64,000 bases of DNA from Phlyctochytrium arcticum (lineage: Eukaryota; Chytridiomycota; Chytridiomycetes; Chytridiales; Chytridiaceae), in contig JAHLKI010000014.1 of assembly GCA_025602905.1 (NCBI GenBank), forward strand, positions 62,001 through 126,000, read 5' to 3'. The notes beneath the pieces were generated by a model. The model ran no database searches. It was not told the origin of the DNA and worked only from the letters and a program-made list of their open reading frames with translations. Each line of letters opens with the position of its first letter. Within the stretch, counting starts at the first letter, position 1. Below are positions 9,172-20,830 of this stretch, one piece after another. Made by a program: the position numbers and the translations under genes.

Positions 9172-11586
9172 TTAAATTCCCTTTCGCCACATGGGAATGG
9201 TTCTATGCAGCGCCGTATTATAAGAGATTTTATCAGCCATTCATAATCTTGTAAAGGGTACATACCGTTTTGGTAACGCACTCGCTTTAAAAAACCGAGC
9301 GGCTTCTTTGACCGCTTGATCCTCTTTTGTTTCCAGTTTCTTGGTATAAGCCGTAGTGGGTGCGAGCACCCGACTCGGGTCCCGCGACACAGCCGGTGCC
9401 ACCTTATCAGTTTTAGATACTCTGCGTTAAATGTTGTTTTGGGATAGTGGTTTTTACCTGTTGCCGAAGTTTATCGAGGCGCCGCTCTTTTTCCAAGTCC
9501 TGTTTTATGCGAGTGGCTTTTTGGTCTTGTTTGCGTTGTAACAGTGCTTCCGTCTAAGAACCAGAAATAAAAGCGTCAGTTTCCCTTTCTCAAGCGTAGT
9601 AGGATAAATGACTTGAAAAGGGGAAAAAACATTTTACCTTCTTAGCCAACCGCTCTCCCTCCACAGCCTCCAACTCACGCTGCCCTTTCCGCCGGGCCCG
9701 CTCCTCTTCCTCCTGTACCCGTTTCTGCCGCGCTTGCTCTTGAGCTCGTTGCTGGATATACGCCTCCACGCGTTCCCGTTGGAGTTGCTGTCGCCTCGCC
9801 TGCGCGGAATGAGTATGCTGCTCACGGGCCTGAATCGCTGCTTCTTGGGCCGCTTTTGCGGTTTGTGCTTTAACCTCTCGATCCGCCTAAATCATAATCT
9901 GTCAGGTGGGGCGGTAAAAGAAACCGCAAATGGAAAACATACTTTCCACTGCGCAATTTCCTCTTTGACGCGTTTACGCTCTTCCTCCATCTCCTCTTCC
10001 TTCCTAGTCGCTTTCCCCTCACTGTCCATTCTGGTCCCATCCATTCCTGTATCAGCCTCCTCATCCCCCTGCCCCCCGTCTCCTTCATGGTCATCACCAT
10101 GCCCCTGTCGCTGCAATCTCCAACTCTTGATGGCATCCTTCTTTTCTTGGGAGAGTGCTTCGAACCGCTCGTACCATTTGATGTGGGCCACTGCCGTGTC
10201 GTGCGTCGTATCAGGAATGGATAGGCAGTGCTGAATTAGCATCTTTTTGTCCTTCTGTTATATGAACGGGCGTTAATCAGTCCTGATCGTTTATGGGTTT
10301 GCCCGAGTGGGAAAAGTAGCTCACCCGGTATTTACTCCACAATTTGACAAATCTGGCATGAAGCATTTCATCCCATCCACCAGTCATACCATGCTTGGCC
10401 ACAAAGTTCTAAATCAACATCATATAAACATGATTTCTTTGGCTTCAAAGTTCCCCCCCAAAAAAAAGAAACAAACCTGATACGTGACGACTTCAGATAA
10501 TAACCCGCCAGGTTCTACCTGCTGTCGAAACCGGACCGATTTCATAGTCACAGTCGGATCATGCTGCGTGCCACTCACATTATTCTCGAGTACAGAATAG
10601 TGGTCATGAGCCACAGTCATTTCATGCTCGAGTCGTCTCTCTAACGCCAGGAGCGATACGGACCTGGAAAGAACATCAGGATTTTGCGCAGTGCAGTCGT
10701 CAAGAGGGAGGGTTGTTGAACTTACGTTTCTTGATGGCTGGTACGATACACGAGGATATCGGCTTCAATCGTCTCCATCAGAAACTTTAACATGCCAATA
10801 TCTTGCAAAAACATCTCACATCAGTCTAAGTCAAACTGAATGACTTTTTTTTCGTTTTTCACCTTCCGGTCCACTATCGGGTCTACGAACATGCTCCCAC
10901 AGCTTGACTACCATTTTTTGGACTCCACTCAGTTTTCGTCGCAGTGCCTTTTCTATATTGTACACACGTTCAGTCCTTTGATATCTCCCAATATAAACAA
11001 ATCTACTCACGCTCAACGCCAAACTCAACTTGGAGGATGGGATCTATGGCATCGTTGTCATCATCCGCGGCAGCAGAAAGGAGAGAGGAAATGCCTGGGC
11101 GAGCCAGAATCTGGTCCAGGTCGCGTTCTACGGCGTGAAATCTAAGTCGGTTTAGATGCGTTTTCCTCAATTGTAGCAGTATGTATATATGTACCGTTGC
11201 CGCTCTTTAGAAATGGTCTCAGCGACTTGCTTCTTGCGGCGCTTTTTGCGGACATCATGGTCTGATGATGAGACTTCCCTATCCTATACTTGAATTTTAG
11301 TTTGGAAGTCATTTTTGCAAAATGACCCGTCACAGACCTTTGGCGGACCCAGATCCCACGCGTGTTTCGACTTGGGATTTAGTCGTTTAAGCTGATGATT
11401 CCTCTCCTCTTTTATATGATTGCCCTCGTCATCATCATCATCTGAATCCACCACGGAAAAGATATGGGGAGTCAGCCCTTGACGCGACTTGCTCAGAAAG
11501 TTCTTGGCGGCCGTGTGGGTCGCCGTCGCCGTGGAGGACGAGACAAATGACTCTGAATCCAGGAAATCTGTATCGAGGGCCAGCAT
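9172..11586 (-). CDS. CCDC112-like coiled-coil protein (centriolar/ciliary)
   Basis: Twelve exons on the minus strand: 11338-11586, 11195-11283, 11011-11141, 10863-10952, 10726-10801, 10477-10663, 10325-10408, 9943-10254, 9638-9886, 9458-9553, 9266-9402 and 9172-9202. All 11 introns are 53-84 nt, GT-AG and phase-consistent, giving 576 residues. The N-terminus is acidic (VVDSDDDDDEG). The middle has HIKWYERFEALSQEKKDAIKSW, then long charged coiled coils (EERKRVKEE, KKTEALLQRKQ). The end reads RDPSRVLAPT and, after the last intron, RTIPMWRKGI-stop. The HxxWYxxxxxLxxxKKxAIxxW signature and the IPxWRxGI C-terminus are hallmarks of the CCDC112/CCDC148 family. Family members localise to centriolar satellites or basal bodies and are tied to cilium biology, which suggests the organism has a flagellated stage. 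Confidence 0.85.
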
Positions 11587-13035
11587 ACTTTTGGTACTTT
11601 TTTACTTTTTGAGACTTGGCATTAGTATCTTGTATTTTGGATTTGGAAAAACCGGATGACATAACGCGTGCTGCTGTGAATGTTCGTTCCCACCTTGCAA
11701 ACAACCATATGGACAATTGGAAAAGTCTTGGGACATTTAATGTCTCTGCTACCGTATTTGACAACGCAAAGCTGAATTCCGCGACACATACAGGCGATGT
11801 CCAACCGACTGTCTGAAACTTTCACGCTGAGTGGATTTCAACGGGCTGATCTTTGTTCCGACAGCTCAAAATAAAATTGCTTGCACCCTCGCATATCTAC
11901 ATCCATTTCACGATGAGGGGCTTACCATCCTATCATACTATACTATCGGGTCTTACTACAATCTTGGTGTTGGACGTCGAGCGTGTTGCTGCATTGCCTC
12001 AAGATCGCGCACACCGCCATCTTGGCAAATCGAGGCAGACGGGTCCAACATATACTCTGAAACAAGACCGCCTTCAGGACCATATGCTCGCCCTTTTGCT
12101 TGACGATTTGTTTGGTGCCGAGAAGCGGAACGATTGCTGGCCAGAATCGCCGAATCTTCCAGATAAAGTGGCGCAGCCGTAGGATTTGTGAAATCTCCGA
12201 TCTGGGCAGCCAACAACACAACACATGGCGGGACTGGCGATGGATACTCGTACAAAAAACATGAGCGTGCACAACTGTACACAAAGGCTTTCGTTTTTTG
12301 CCCGCCTACTTCAGCCTCCAAAGCAGAATACGGTACTTCTGGTCCCGCGGACCAGCGCGGACCCCCAGATTTATTCAAGTCGACTCCTGGTCAAGTTTGA
12401 CGCGTTCAAAAGCCCACTGTGAAAGTCAAACCAAGATGCCCAATTTTCACCAGCTTTAGATAGAGAATCGCTAGGCGGAAAATCCTCAAGTTGGCTGGAA
12501 ATGAACGATGGGAAAAGCAGTGGAAAGCGCTCCAAAGGCAAGCGGCCAGCCAAACCCACCCGCATGTCAGAACATCCCGCCTAAAACAACCTTCTCCAAG
12601 TTTCTCTTTTTTTTTCTGTCTGTATTGGTGTTGGCGCCTTTCAGCCGCCGCAAACTTGTCCCGTCCAAGTTCTCCACCACAAAAATTGTTATAAAAAGGG
12701 GGCATCCCCACCTCCCCTCCTTCCCATTCAACTCAATCAACCCGACACGATTCATAGAAACCACCATTCAGAGCCACGACCATCCTTTTGCGACATTATT
12801 GTTGTTTGTGAGCAAGTGAGGCTGTCGTTCTGGGTGTTGGGATTCTATCCATCAATGTTTAAGGCTGCTGATGTTTGATGCCAAACAAAAGTGGGCTATT
12901 AAAACAGTTCACTGCTATTTGGTCGATGTATGTACAACTATTAAAAACAAAGTTGGTCTACTATATGTGCAGGGTAATCAGAAATGGGTAGCAAAAGGGG
13001 GTATCCTGTATATAAAAGGTGGTTGATTGGGGGTA
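11587..13035. other. Intergenic; no gene recognised
   Basis: This is the upstream region of the CCDC112 gene and the downstream region of the PY-motif membrane protein gene. Overlapping short frames on both strands lack conserved motifs or splice-supported structure. Confidence 0.4.
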
Positions 13036-13548
13036 CTATGATGGGTCAAGCTTGGTGGATGTGATGGGTGCTTCCACTGATACGGGCGAGCCCCCCATAC
13101 TCATCCAAGCCGGCCGGTACATTTCAGGAGGGTAAACGTCGAATCCGGGTGGGTGATTTTCATTGACGGGAGGTGCTACTGCTGGGGGTTCAAATGGAGG
13201 TGGTGATGGGTAAGAGTTGTTGTGGGATGGCGTTGGTTGGGAGGGATCTTGTGATGAAGGCTGTGATGAGTCGACGTCCTCGACAGCGACGGTAACAATT
13301 GTGACGGTGCTGCCGTCGGGGGTGGTTTCGTTCTCTTTTACGTACGGAGGTAATTGTCCTCCGACAGTGTCGCTGACCGACTGGCCTCGTTCGGCCGAGC
13401 AGACTAGAACGTCGTGGTAGGTGGGTAGGCGGGCTGAATTCCACTTGTAGACTGACCAACATATGAGAGAAATGGCCGCGAGCGACAGGCAGCCCGTGAT
13501 GCCGAGAATAATGGCCAAGGAGTTTCCGTTTGACGTAAAGTCTGGCAT
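13036..13548 (-). CDS. Small single-pass membrane protein with PY motifs
   Basis: Single exon, 170 residues, ATG at 13546-13548. A short hydrophilic head (MPDFTSNGNSL) precedes one hydrophobic helix (about residues 11-32, AIILGITGCLSLAAISLIC). A long Ser/Thr/Pro-rich tail follows. The tail contains LPTYHDVL close to the membrane, then QLPPYVKE, a pattern seen in fungal membrane adaptors that recruit the WW domains of Rsp5/Nedd4 ubiquitin ligases. No signal peptide is needed if the helix acts as anchor. The adaptor role is inference; the protein family is not identified. Confidence 0.65.
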   Translation of the reverse strand: MPDFTSNGNSLAIILGITGCLSLAAISLICWSVYKWNSARLPTYHDVLVCSAERGQSVSDTVGGQLPPYVKENETTPDGSTVTIVTVAVEDVDSSQPSSQDPSQPTPSHNNSYPSPPPFEPPAVAPPVNENHPPGFDVYPPEMYRPAWMSMGGSPVSVEAPITSTKLDPS

Positions 13549-14083
13549 TTTTCGAGTATATCGTCGTTGTCGTCGAGTCGAAATTTACGCTCCGAAATCC
13601 GGATGGTTGATGCTCCTTTTGTGATGTGCTGGGATGCTGGATGACTTGACACTTGACCAGAGAGTTGACGGAAGCCCCTCGAAGACAAAAAGAACACTTC
13701 AAGATATTATTCCCAAAGACACTGGAATTTTATCCCGACAATCTGTCAAAGCGCCCTCCAATAAAAATTCTGACTCCGAGACTCCGATGAAGTGTCCAGC
13801 AAAGCGACAAAAAGACGCGAAGTGTGCGCCCGCGGTATGAGATTGGTCCTGATGTGTTTTCCGCTATGAGGCTTCCCTTTGCTATTTACCTTTCCAGGGT
13901 CCATCCCGGTCTTTGCTCCTTCCCTTTATATATAAGTTGCTCACGACGTTTCAAATCCGCCGACGGCCATTATAGAGAGGTCACTCGCCCACAATCATTG
14001 TGCTTTGGGGGAAAAAAGCGACCTATCATTTCGGGCCCACATCAGAAAGCACGAACGGGCCGGATTTGAAATCCAAAACGTCC
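13549..14083. other. Intergenic up to the MULE insertion
   Basis: Promoter side of the small membrane-protein gene. The sequence CTTCCCTTTATATATAAG at 13919-13936 (plus strand) is TATA-like, but no plus-strand gene follows before the MULE. Confidence 0.35.
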
Positions 14084-14092
14084 GTCAAATTG

Positions 14093-14131
14093 GGGTGCGT
14101 ATCGGGCGCTGTGGAATTTGGTTCGATCCAC
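14093..14131 (+). repeat. MULE left terminal inverted repeat
   Basis: 39 bp, perfectly complementary to the right end. It includes GGTTCGATCC, a chance-level match to a pol III B-box. Confidence 0.97.
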
Positions 14132-14314
14132 CAACCTCCGCTTTGCCAGAGGCTCAGAGCGAAGCTAAAAATTTCTAAGTCCGCAAAAAGGTGCCAGACT
14201 ATGGCGAGACTATATGTGTGCAAACTACAATACTATATAGATATGTTGATTATGAAAAACAGCAGGACGAGCTTTTTCTACTAATATATACCTTGATAGT
14301 GTTCCCCTGACGGT

Positions 14315-16399
14315 CTATCTAGTTAGGCTTTGAGTAGTTGGTGTCGAAAACGTCCAGGTTTTGCATGATTCTTCCGTAACAAAACTTTCCAGATTTTCAA
14401 TGAATTGAGTAAGTCGCTCGGTGGCAGACGGATCACCTTCCGTAACTTTGTCCTCGAGCCGGAAGTAGTGATTCAGCAGTCTTTCCTCCGCTTCTTTCAC
14501 TTGACGCTTTCTGTAGTTTCTGTAGATGTCGACTGGGCTGACCTCTTCTCGTTCCACTGCTACGCGAACCTTCGTCTCATATACCTCAAAACCACACTCA
14601 TCAAACAAAAGTGCAAACTGATCCCAAACCTCATCGGTCAATATGGTCTCCTCTGCAAACATATCAGCATGAAAGGTATGTTTACATGGCAACAGGTATT
14701 GCCTGGCAAAGAGGCAGTTACAATCCAGAGTATCGTAGTCAGGGGCTGGCTTGCCTTTTGCGAGTCGGTACTCCACCGCCCTGTACTGGTCGATCAAAAG
14801 GCGTTGAATGGGCAATGGGAATCGAGCTATGTTTGGATGGTCTTCAGTATCCTTCAGAACCTTTGACCTAAACAAGATCTCAGCACGATCTGCCTCCAGG
14901 CGGCGCTGTGTATTGACTTTGCACAAGCCAACACAAGCTTTCTGAATACTAGAGAACCTTCCACAGTTAGTGTCTGCTTTGACCAATCGGTGATAGGACT
15001 CCAAGGGGTTTGTCGAGGTCACTTGTAGCAGGGTTGGCGAATGTTGCCGTGCGGCCATCGTCCAGCAATCGAGCTCGGCGGGGTTCGTCCAGTTCTTCTC
15101 GAGGTAATCTGCAAGTTTTTCGGGAGCGTCCCTGATTGCCTCACGCAACAATCCGGTGGCTCCAATCATCGTGGTCTTGTTGATTGCCTGAAGCATTTTC
15201 GCATACGTTGGCTTGTGCGTACCTATGCGCCGCATGAGAGTGCGGGCGACATGAACCTATGATAGTTCAAAGCATAGAAATGCGTTCTTTCACTCGGATC
15301 AAAACATTACCTTACAATACCGAACTTTGACCTCCTCTTCTCCCGCGGACATGCCAGGGAAAGCAAGCATAATCCCATTCTTCTCAATGTTTGATTGATC
15401 AACCTGCATGTTTCGCGGCTGCCATTCGACCCCGCACACCTCCACTACCATTTCTCTAACTTTCTCCAAGCCCTGGAATACTGCATCCCCATTTTCGTTA
15501 CTGACAAAGAACTGCGCCGCTGGTAGCCAACTGCCTTGTTGGTTTCTGATCATGCATGTAAATAGTCTCCAGTCGTATCGGTTCGTTTTATGGGTGGAGT
15601 CTAGTAAAACCAAATAACTACAGCTGGGAAGTAGTTTCAATGATTCCTTTACTGCAAATGCAAACCCTTCAGCGGCTTGTTCGTCAGATCCATCCGTTAA
15701 GAACCTCTTGACGATGTAACCTTCAGCCGACAAGTAGTCAATAGCATGCATCGCGTCCTCCGCTAGCGAACCTGGGGGGGCCGCCTGCTCCTGACGCTCT
15801 CTCCAACCAGCGTTGTACACAGCACGTGCAGAAATGCGATCTAGACCGAGGGCGCTGGCACGGTTGGGGGATGTTGAACGTTTAATAATCAAGGGTAAAG
15901 CTTTTACAACGTCTTTATGAGCATAGGGCGATTCTGCTTCCGCCTTGATAAGGTCGCATGCGTGGCCACATAAATGACGGTCATCAGCATCCCCAATGTC
16001 GTGTCCTTCAGAGTGTTCGGCATATCCTGTTGGATGTTGGAAGGTCACCATCTTGGTGTAATTGTTGAAGAATACATCCAAGCGTGCGGTGCATGGAATT
16101 TGACTGAAAACGCTTGTAATCCTTCTCTTTTTTTGCGGAGCGCCTTCCTTGTCGGGTCGTTTACCTTTGGATTGGCGATGCTTGTCAAATTTGCACTTGT
16201 AACTTATCAACTTGTTCCCATTGCGTTTATAATTGTAGACATTGTATTGCGTCCAGAAGTTGTCGCCAAGTTTCCACTCTGCCTCAAACTCCTCGATGGG
16301 GATTTGGACGGCAGTGACGGGATGAAAGAGTCGTTCGCGGCGATAGTACAAAGACGAATTTCTTGCACGAGCATAGTTGGCGGCACGAAGCTGAGACAT
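14315..16399 (-). CDS. MULE transposase (DDE + SWIM zinc finger)
   Basis: Exon 1 is 15311-16399 and exon 2 is 14315-15256, with a 54-nt intron (15257-15310); 676 residues. Splicing creates YCKVHVARTLMRRI across the junction, the conserved CxxHV-type segment of MULE transposases. Candidate catalytic residues are D267 (LVLLDSTHKT), D334 (MQVDQSNIEK) and E449 (NPLESYHRL). A SWIM-type zinc finger follows: C542, C544, C554 and H556 (DCNCLFARQYLLPCKHTFH). No frameshift or internal stop is present, so the enzyme appears functional. It catalyses excision and reinsertion of the element via its terminal repeats. A Cys/His-containing N-terminal region probably binds DNA. Confidence 0.93.
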
Positions 16400-16581
16400 T
16401 TCAGACTGAAGATCCGGGGTTTTTGCAAGAAGAGGCAGGGGGGCTGAAGTCTCACAGTTGGGGAACTGGATTTATCGAAGTACTGGATGCTCTGACTCCG
16501 AGAAAAGAGTTTGAAGGGAAACACGATCTGAGAAGATCTGCAAAAGTTATAAGTTTCAGATGCGACTGAGACGCGGCAGAA

Positions 16582-16620
16582 GTGGATCGAACCAAATTCC
16601 ACAGCGCCCGATACGCACCC
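16582..16620 (-). repeat. MULE right terminal inverted repeat
   Basis: 39 bp, the exact reverse complement of 14093-14131; followed at once by the second GTCAAATTG copy. Confidence 0.97.
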
Positions 16621-16629
16621 GTCAAATTG

Positions 16630-17108
16630 TCGCGCTGGAAAACGACACCACTGTTGTCACATCTCCATATTAGCACCTCATGTCGCTGCATTAGGCTGGA
16701 ATTAATCACCTGACTGACGCGTCTGCACACGTTCTGGCACGCGTTGGCTCGACGCGACAGAACTCACGCACAGGCAACCTTCTTCCCTTCCTCGATTAAT
16801 TGAGCAGATGCATCTAATCTAACCCTGGCCCCCGAGATCGTCCGTTTCGGGCACATGTGATGGGACATCCCTCCGGAATCCGGATAGCCGGGTGTCTTCA
16901 TTCCCTTGATCAAATCCTGGGGTGCAGGTCTGGGGCAGGTCTGCAGGGGCTGTGGTATGATATTGTGAAAATATGTCAATGAAACATTGGACACATGGGG
17001 TATATGTACAGCTGAGGAAAAAAGGTAACATACAGACCAAAAACCGTTAGGAAAGAAGGAAAACGTGTACAGGGAGATGTATAAAGGGTAGGCCAACGGA
17101 AGACGGGA
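16630..17108. other. Intergenic between MULE and the unknown membrane-protein gene
   Basis: Host sequence resumes after the right target duplication. No gene recognised. Confidence 0.45.
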
Positions 17109-18994
17109 TTAGCCAGCAGCGACGGCGACCGGATCGACGCGCCGTCGCTTTGCTCTAGAGTTGGTGGTGGGAGCAGGACCAGGAGGAGGAACGTCCGCTC
17201 CCCACGGCTCAATAACCAGGCCTCGCTGCTCCGCTGCCTGTTTGGCCGTCACGACCAGCCGGCCTTCGCTGGCTGCGCGCTTATGGCCCGTCCATTGAGG
17301 TTCTTGCGTCGCATTCGCCATTGAAATCCAGTACAGGGACTGGGCCCACTTCATCATCAGCGACCAGTGGCTGTCGGCCGTCCTGTGGCTGAGGTCGCCC
17401 CAGGCTTGCAGGCCTAAAAGCTCCGGATCCGGGCCTGGTGAATTGGCCGATGCGGGGGATGCGGGAGATGTCCAGGATGAGCAGGATGGGGCTGCTTGGG
17501 CCGACGGAAATGCAGTTTCCGAGGCCGAGGGAGAGGCCAGTGGAAATGTTGGCAACGACAGTCGGGCTAGTGCTCGTTTTTGGAGGCAGCGGGCCAGCGT
17601 CGCCCAGTAATTCTCACCGGCAAAGCGCGCAAGCGCAGCCTGCTCGCGCATGGCGGCTTCATACAATGCTGCAGAGGCCCGCGGGGATAGGAGCTGCGGC
17701 CGGTGCTGGTGGGAAAGCGCAGTCAGAGCCTGCGACTGCGTTTGCGCCAGTTTTTGCGTTGACTGGCCCATGTCCTGGCTCGGGCTCGCAAAAGTTGAGG
17801 TCCTGCGGCCAACACCCGGCTGCGGTGCAGACGCCGAGGATATTGTGTCGGCGCTGGTAGGAGCAGCCGCAAAAGGCAATGACCGGCGACGGCGGCGCAA
17901 GGCCATGGCATCGCTGTTCCCATCCAGGTCCATACTCGTCCGGATGGGCGGCCCACAGGTAAACAAATCCAACGGGTTCACATTGGCCGTGTCCGAGCCA
18001 TGCGCGGCCACAATCAACGACGGCCGTAACCACGGCACCTGCTCGCCATCGGCCACCATCCCCACCAAATCAATCCCGTCGCTGCTGCGCTCCAAATGCC
18101 GCCAGATCCCCCGCTCAAACCGTACGTATTCCTCGGGCTCGATCCAGTACCGGAATCCAATCTCGAACGCAAAGTCGGTTTCTTCCCGCGTCATGGCCGC
18201 TATCCCGGCCTGCAAGACATACAAATCATAGGCCTCCCGATCGTCATTGCTTGCAGGTTCGGCGGCAGATGCGGTGGCCAAACCGCTGTAACCACTGCTC
18301 TGCAGTAGCTTGATCCACGCCCCCGTCCGGCACATTCGGCAATCCTCGTCAAATTGAAACTTGAAGCCCGTGATGCAGGCCGCCAGGTACCGGTAAAGAA
18401 CATCGCGCATGGGCTGCTGCGGCCACGGCGAGATATAGGATGAAAAGTTCGTGGTGCCGTCCATACCATCATCCTCACACGACCCGTTCAAATGCACCCG
18501 GTTCTCGAAATAAAACAGCCCCAGAACCATGCACACGACCGCCACGAGCGGCCCACATGTCGACGACAGTCCGTGGAATACAGTCATCAGCACACGACTG
18601 CGCTCAGCCCGGCGTGATTGCATAGATGCCATAAAGTCGGTGGTGGCAGAGATGGTGTTGTAGAGCTCGCCGCGGCCATTGCCGTCAGCGGCTTTAGAGG
18701 CTTTGGCATTCCCATTCAACGAGTTGCGTCGAGAAGATTTCCGCTCCATAATCAGGCTGTGATGCACCTTGTCCAGGATCTCGAGGCGTTGCAAGATGAG
18801 AGCTGCAAAAAAAACATGTTCAGTTCCACATTCTTTTCAAAACATTCTTTTGCGTATAATTTCTTACCTAGAAAGGATGACCCTAAATCTTGACTACATC
18901 GCTTCATGATTGCTTTCAGAGCAGGGCTTTGTCGAACGCCAGCCGGGGAGCCGGTATCTATCGAGCTTCGACGGGCCATCACGGCAAATGTCAA
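17109..18994 (-). CDS. Unknown single-pass membrane protein, 606 aa
   Basis: Exon 1 is 18868-18994 (ATG at 18992-18994), the 65-nt intron is 18803-18867, and exon 2 is 17109-18802. The junction reads SSFLALILQRLEI in phase. The N-terminal 110 residues are basic and Ser-rich. One hydrophobic segment follows (CGPLVAVVCMVLGLFYF), then a part with glycosylation sequons (NGS, NFSS), a Cys pair (DEDCRMCRTGAW) and YWIEPEEYVRFERGIW. The C-terminal third is Ala/Ser/Pro-rich with a basic end (RAKRRRVDP). The order suggests a type II membrane protein with a lumenal or outer domain. I do not recognise the family. The length of the uninterrupted frame and the clean intron support a real gene. Confidence 0.7.
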
Positions 18995-20830
18995 ATTTCG
19001 ATTCGGCAGAACAAGATGGGTTTATTTTGCGTCCTCAATTTTGGAGTGTTGGGGGAAAATGGAAGAATAATTGGTAAGGTAGAGTCTTTTTTGAAAACGG
19101 GGCGTGTCTCGTCGAACGTGGGTTTTAACGGGGCAGGGTTGCCAGCAAACAAATGCCCACAAAAGCGGGTCACGCAACCCGGATCTACATTTTGCAAGTT
19201 AAAGGTTTTGAGTTGGATTGAGAAAAACATGTTTCAAGCGGATAAAATAAAGCAGGACGAGGGTCTGTGTGTGAAAAAAAGGCGCGCCAAGTCACAGGGT
19301 ACTGTACCTTGGGCTGGATCGAGTAGGTACAGTAGTGTATTACCCCGTGTGGAGTGTTGTTCTGACGGTACAGTAAGGTCCGGCGTTTTTACCTGACCCT
19401 TCCGAAACTCGATGGGACTCGGAAGTCTGCTGGTAAATCGACGGCAAGTTGAGATTATGACTTGATCTACAGTAGGCAGCAAAACAACTTTGTGTGCCGT
19501 TTATATAGTCGCCGGGCTCCTCCGCCATGAAACATTTGGACAAATAGGATAGAATCATATGCGAAATAAGGCATTCAAAAGCAAAAGAACAATCTATTTG
19601 CCGGGACCGCAGCGGATGGACACCTCTTTGTGTGTACAGGGCCCCAAAATGTCCATGAAAAAAAAGCCCAAGTTTTGGCAAAAGCCCAATTTTAGGTTGC
19701 CCGCCGTATACATTCCTGGAAGCCGGGACCGGAAAATATCATTCCCAAAAGCGAAAATCCGACGCCGATCTGGCCGGAGCAATGGCTCCCGGGAGCCGAA
19801 GGATTGATAGTTTTTGGAAAAAATACCCCGTACGTAACGTCCATATTCGATTTCCCACTGCCAAAAATGTGCATAAAGATGGCATGAAAGATCTAGGCCG
19901 TGGAGAACAATGTCAGTAGTTTTTTTTGCATGCACACTTTCTCCTTTTTGTTTTGATGCAGACCACGCATTATGCCTGCTCGGAACAACAAATGATATCA
20001 TTCTCCAATGTAGATTTGTGATATCCTGCTGAGCATACTCTTTCTGGATGTACCAATCTTTGTAAAAATTTCTGGACGGGGGGCAACAATGTCCCAACAC
20101 AAAAAATCGATCAACTTTTGCAATCAGCAACAGATTATGTTTAGGCTTTTAGAAGGCCGAAAATCCGTATTTCCTTCAGTTCGAATGGAAACTTAAGGGT
20201 AGAGGGGGTCTCCATGGTCAACGCCCCCATCTAAGCAAAAAACGTCATTGGGGGGGAGCAGGATGTGTTATACCCTGGCCGGGTATAGACAGTCCGTCGA
20301 TCTGGAAAGTGGTGGGCATTCATTTTGAGGTGAGTGGCCTGTGGGATAACTCTCAAGATGCGGTTTATTGAAAGCTTGTTTTATGCCAAAGATCCGAAGT
20401 GTAGGAACGGAATAAGTAGGAGCAGAAGCTGAACTATATTTGACGAACGAATTCAAATGTTGAGCTCACTTGGCTTTAATGAGCTAGGGGTGTTTGTGGA
20501 TCTCGGGGAGGAGGTTGGGCCATTGTATTCATCCTCAATATCATACCTGATGGAAGTGTTCTGGGGAAACTGGGAACGGACCATTCAGAAAACGCGTCGC
20601 GTCTAGCGTCCTGGCGTCAAGTCGCGTTGAGTCTGCTTACGTGAGCAGAACACTTTCAACATCGCGCCTTTCAAGCAAGTGGAGAACTGGAAAACCCAGG
20701 ACCTTGCTTAGTACAACTATCACAGTAATATACCCAACCCAATTGAAAAGCGTGGAGGAACCGGCAACGGGACTCTCTCAAGGAATAACGTTCTTTTGAG
20801 GTTGCTTTTCCACTTTTTACCGCCGCTACG
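18995..20830. other. 1.8-kb intergenic region, no gene recognised
   Basis: Lies between two genes that are transcribed away from each other, so it holds both promoters. Open frames here (the longest is 178 codons on the minus strand, 19594-20130) show no domain motifs, and their composition resembles non-coding sequence. Confidence 0.45.

Larger units (their letters stand above)
14084..16629. mobile_element. Complete Mutator-like (MULE) DNA transposon with target-site duplications
   Basis: The element spans 14093-16620 (2,528 bp). Its ends are 39-bp perfect terminal inverted repeats (14093-14131 and 16582-16620), starting GGGTGCGTATCGGGCGCTG. Flanking it are identical 9-bp direct repeats GTCAAATTG at 14084-14092 and 16621-16629, the 9-bp duplication typical of Mutator-superfamily insertions. 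It carries one intact minus-strand transposase gene with a single intron. Perfect ends, a perfect target duplication and an open transposase indicate a recent and possibly still mobile insertion. Confidence 0.96.

Noticed and set aside
19594..20130. Minus-strand 178-codon frame
   Set aside because: No recognisable motif, no introns or promoter support, biased composition; kept as unannotated intergenic.
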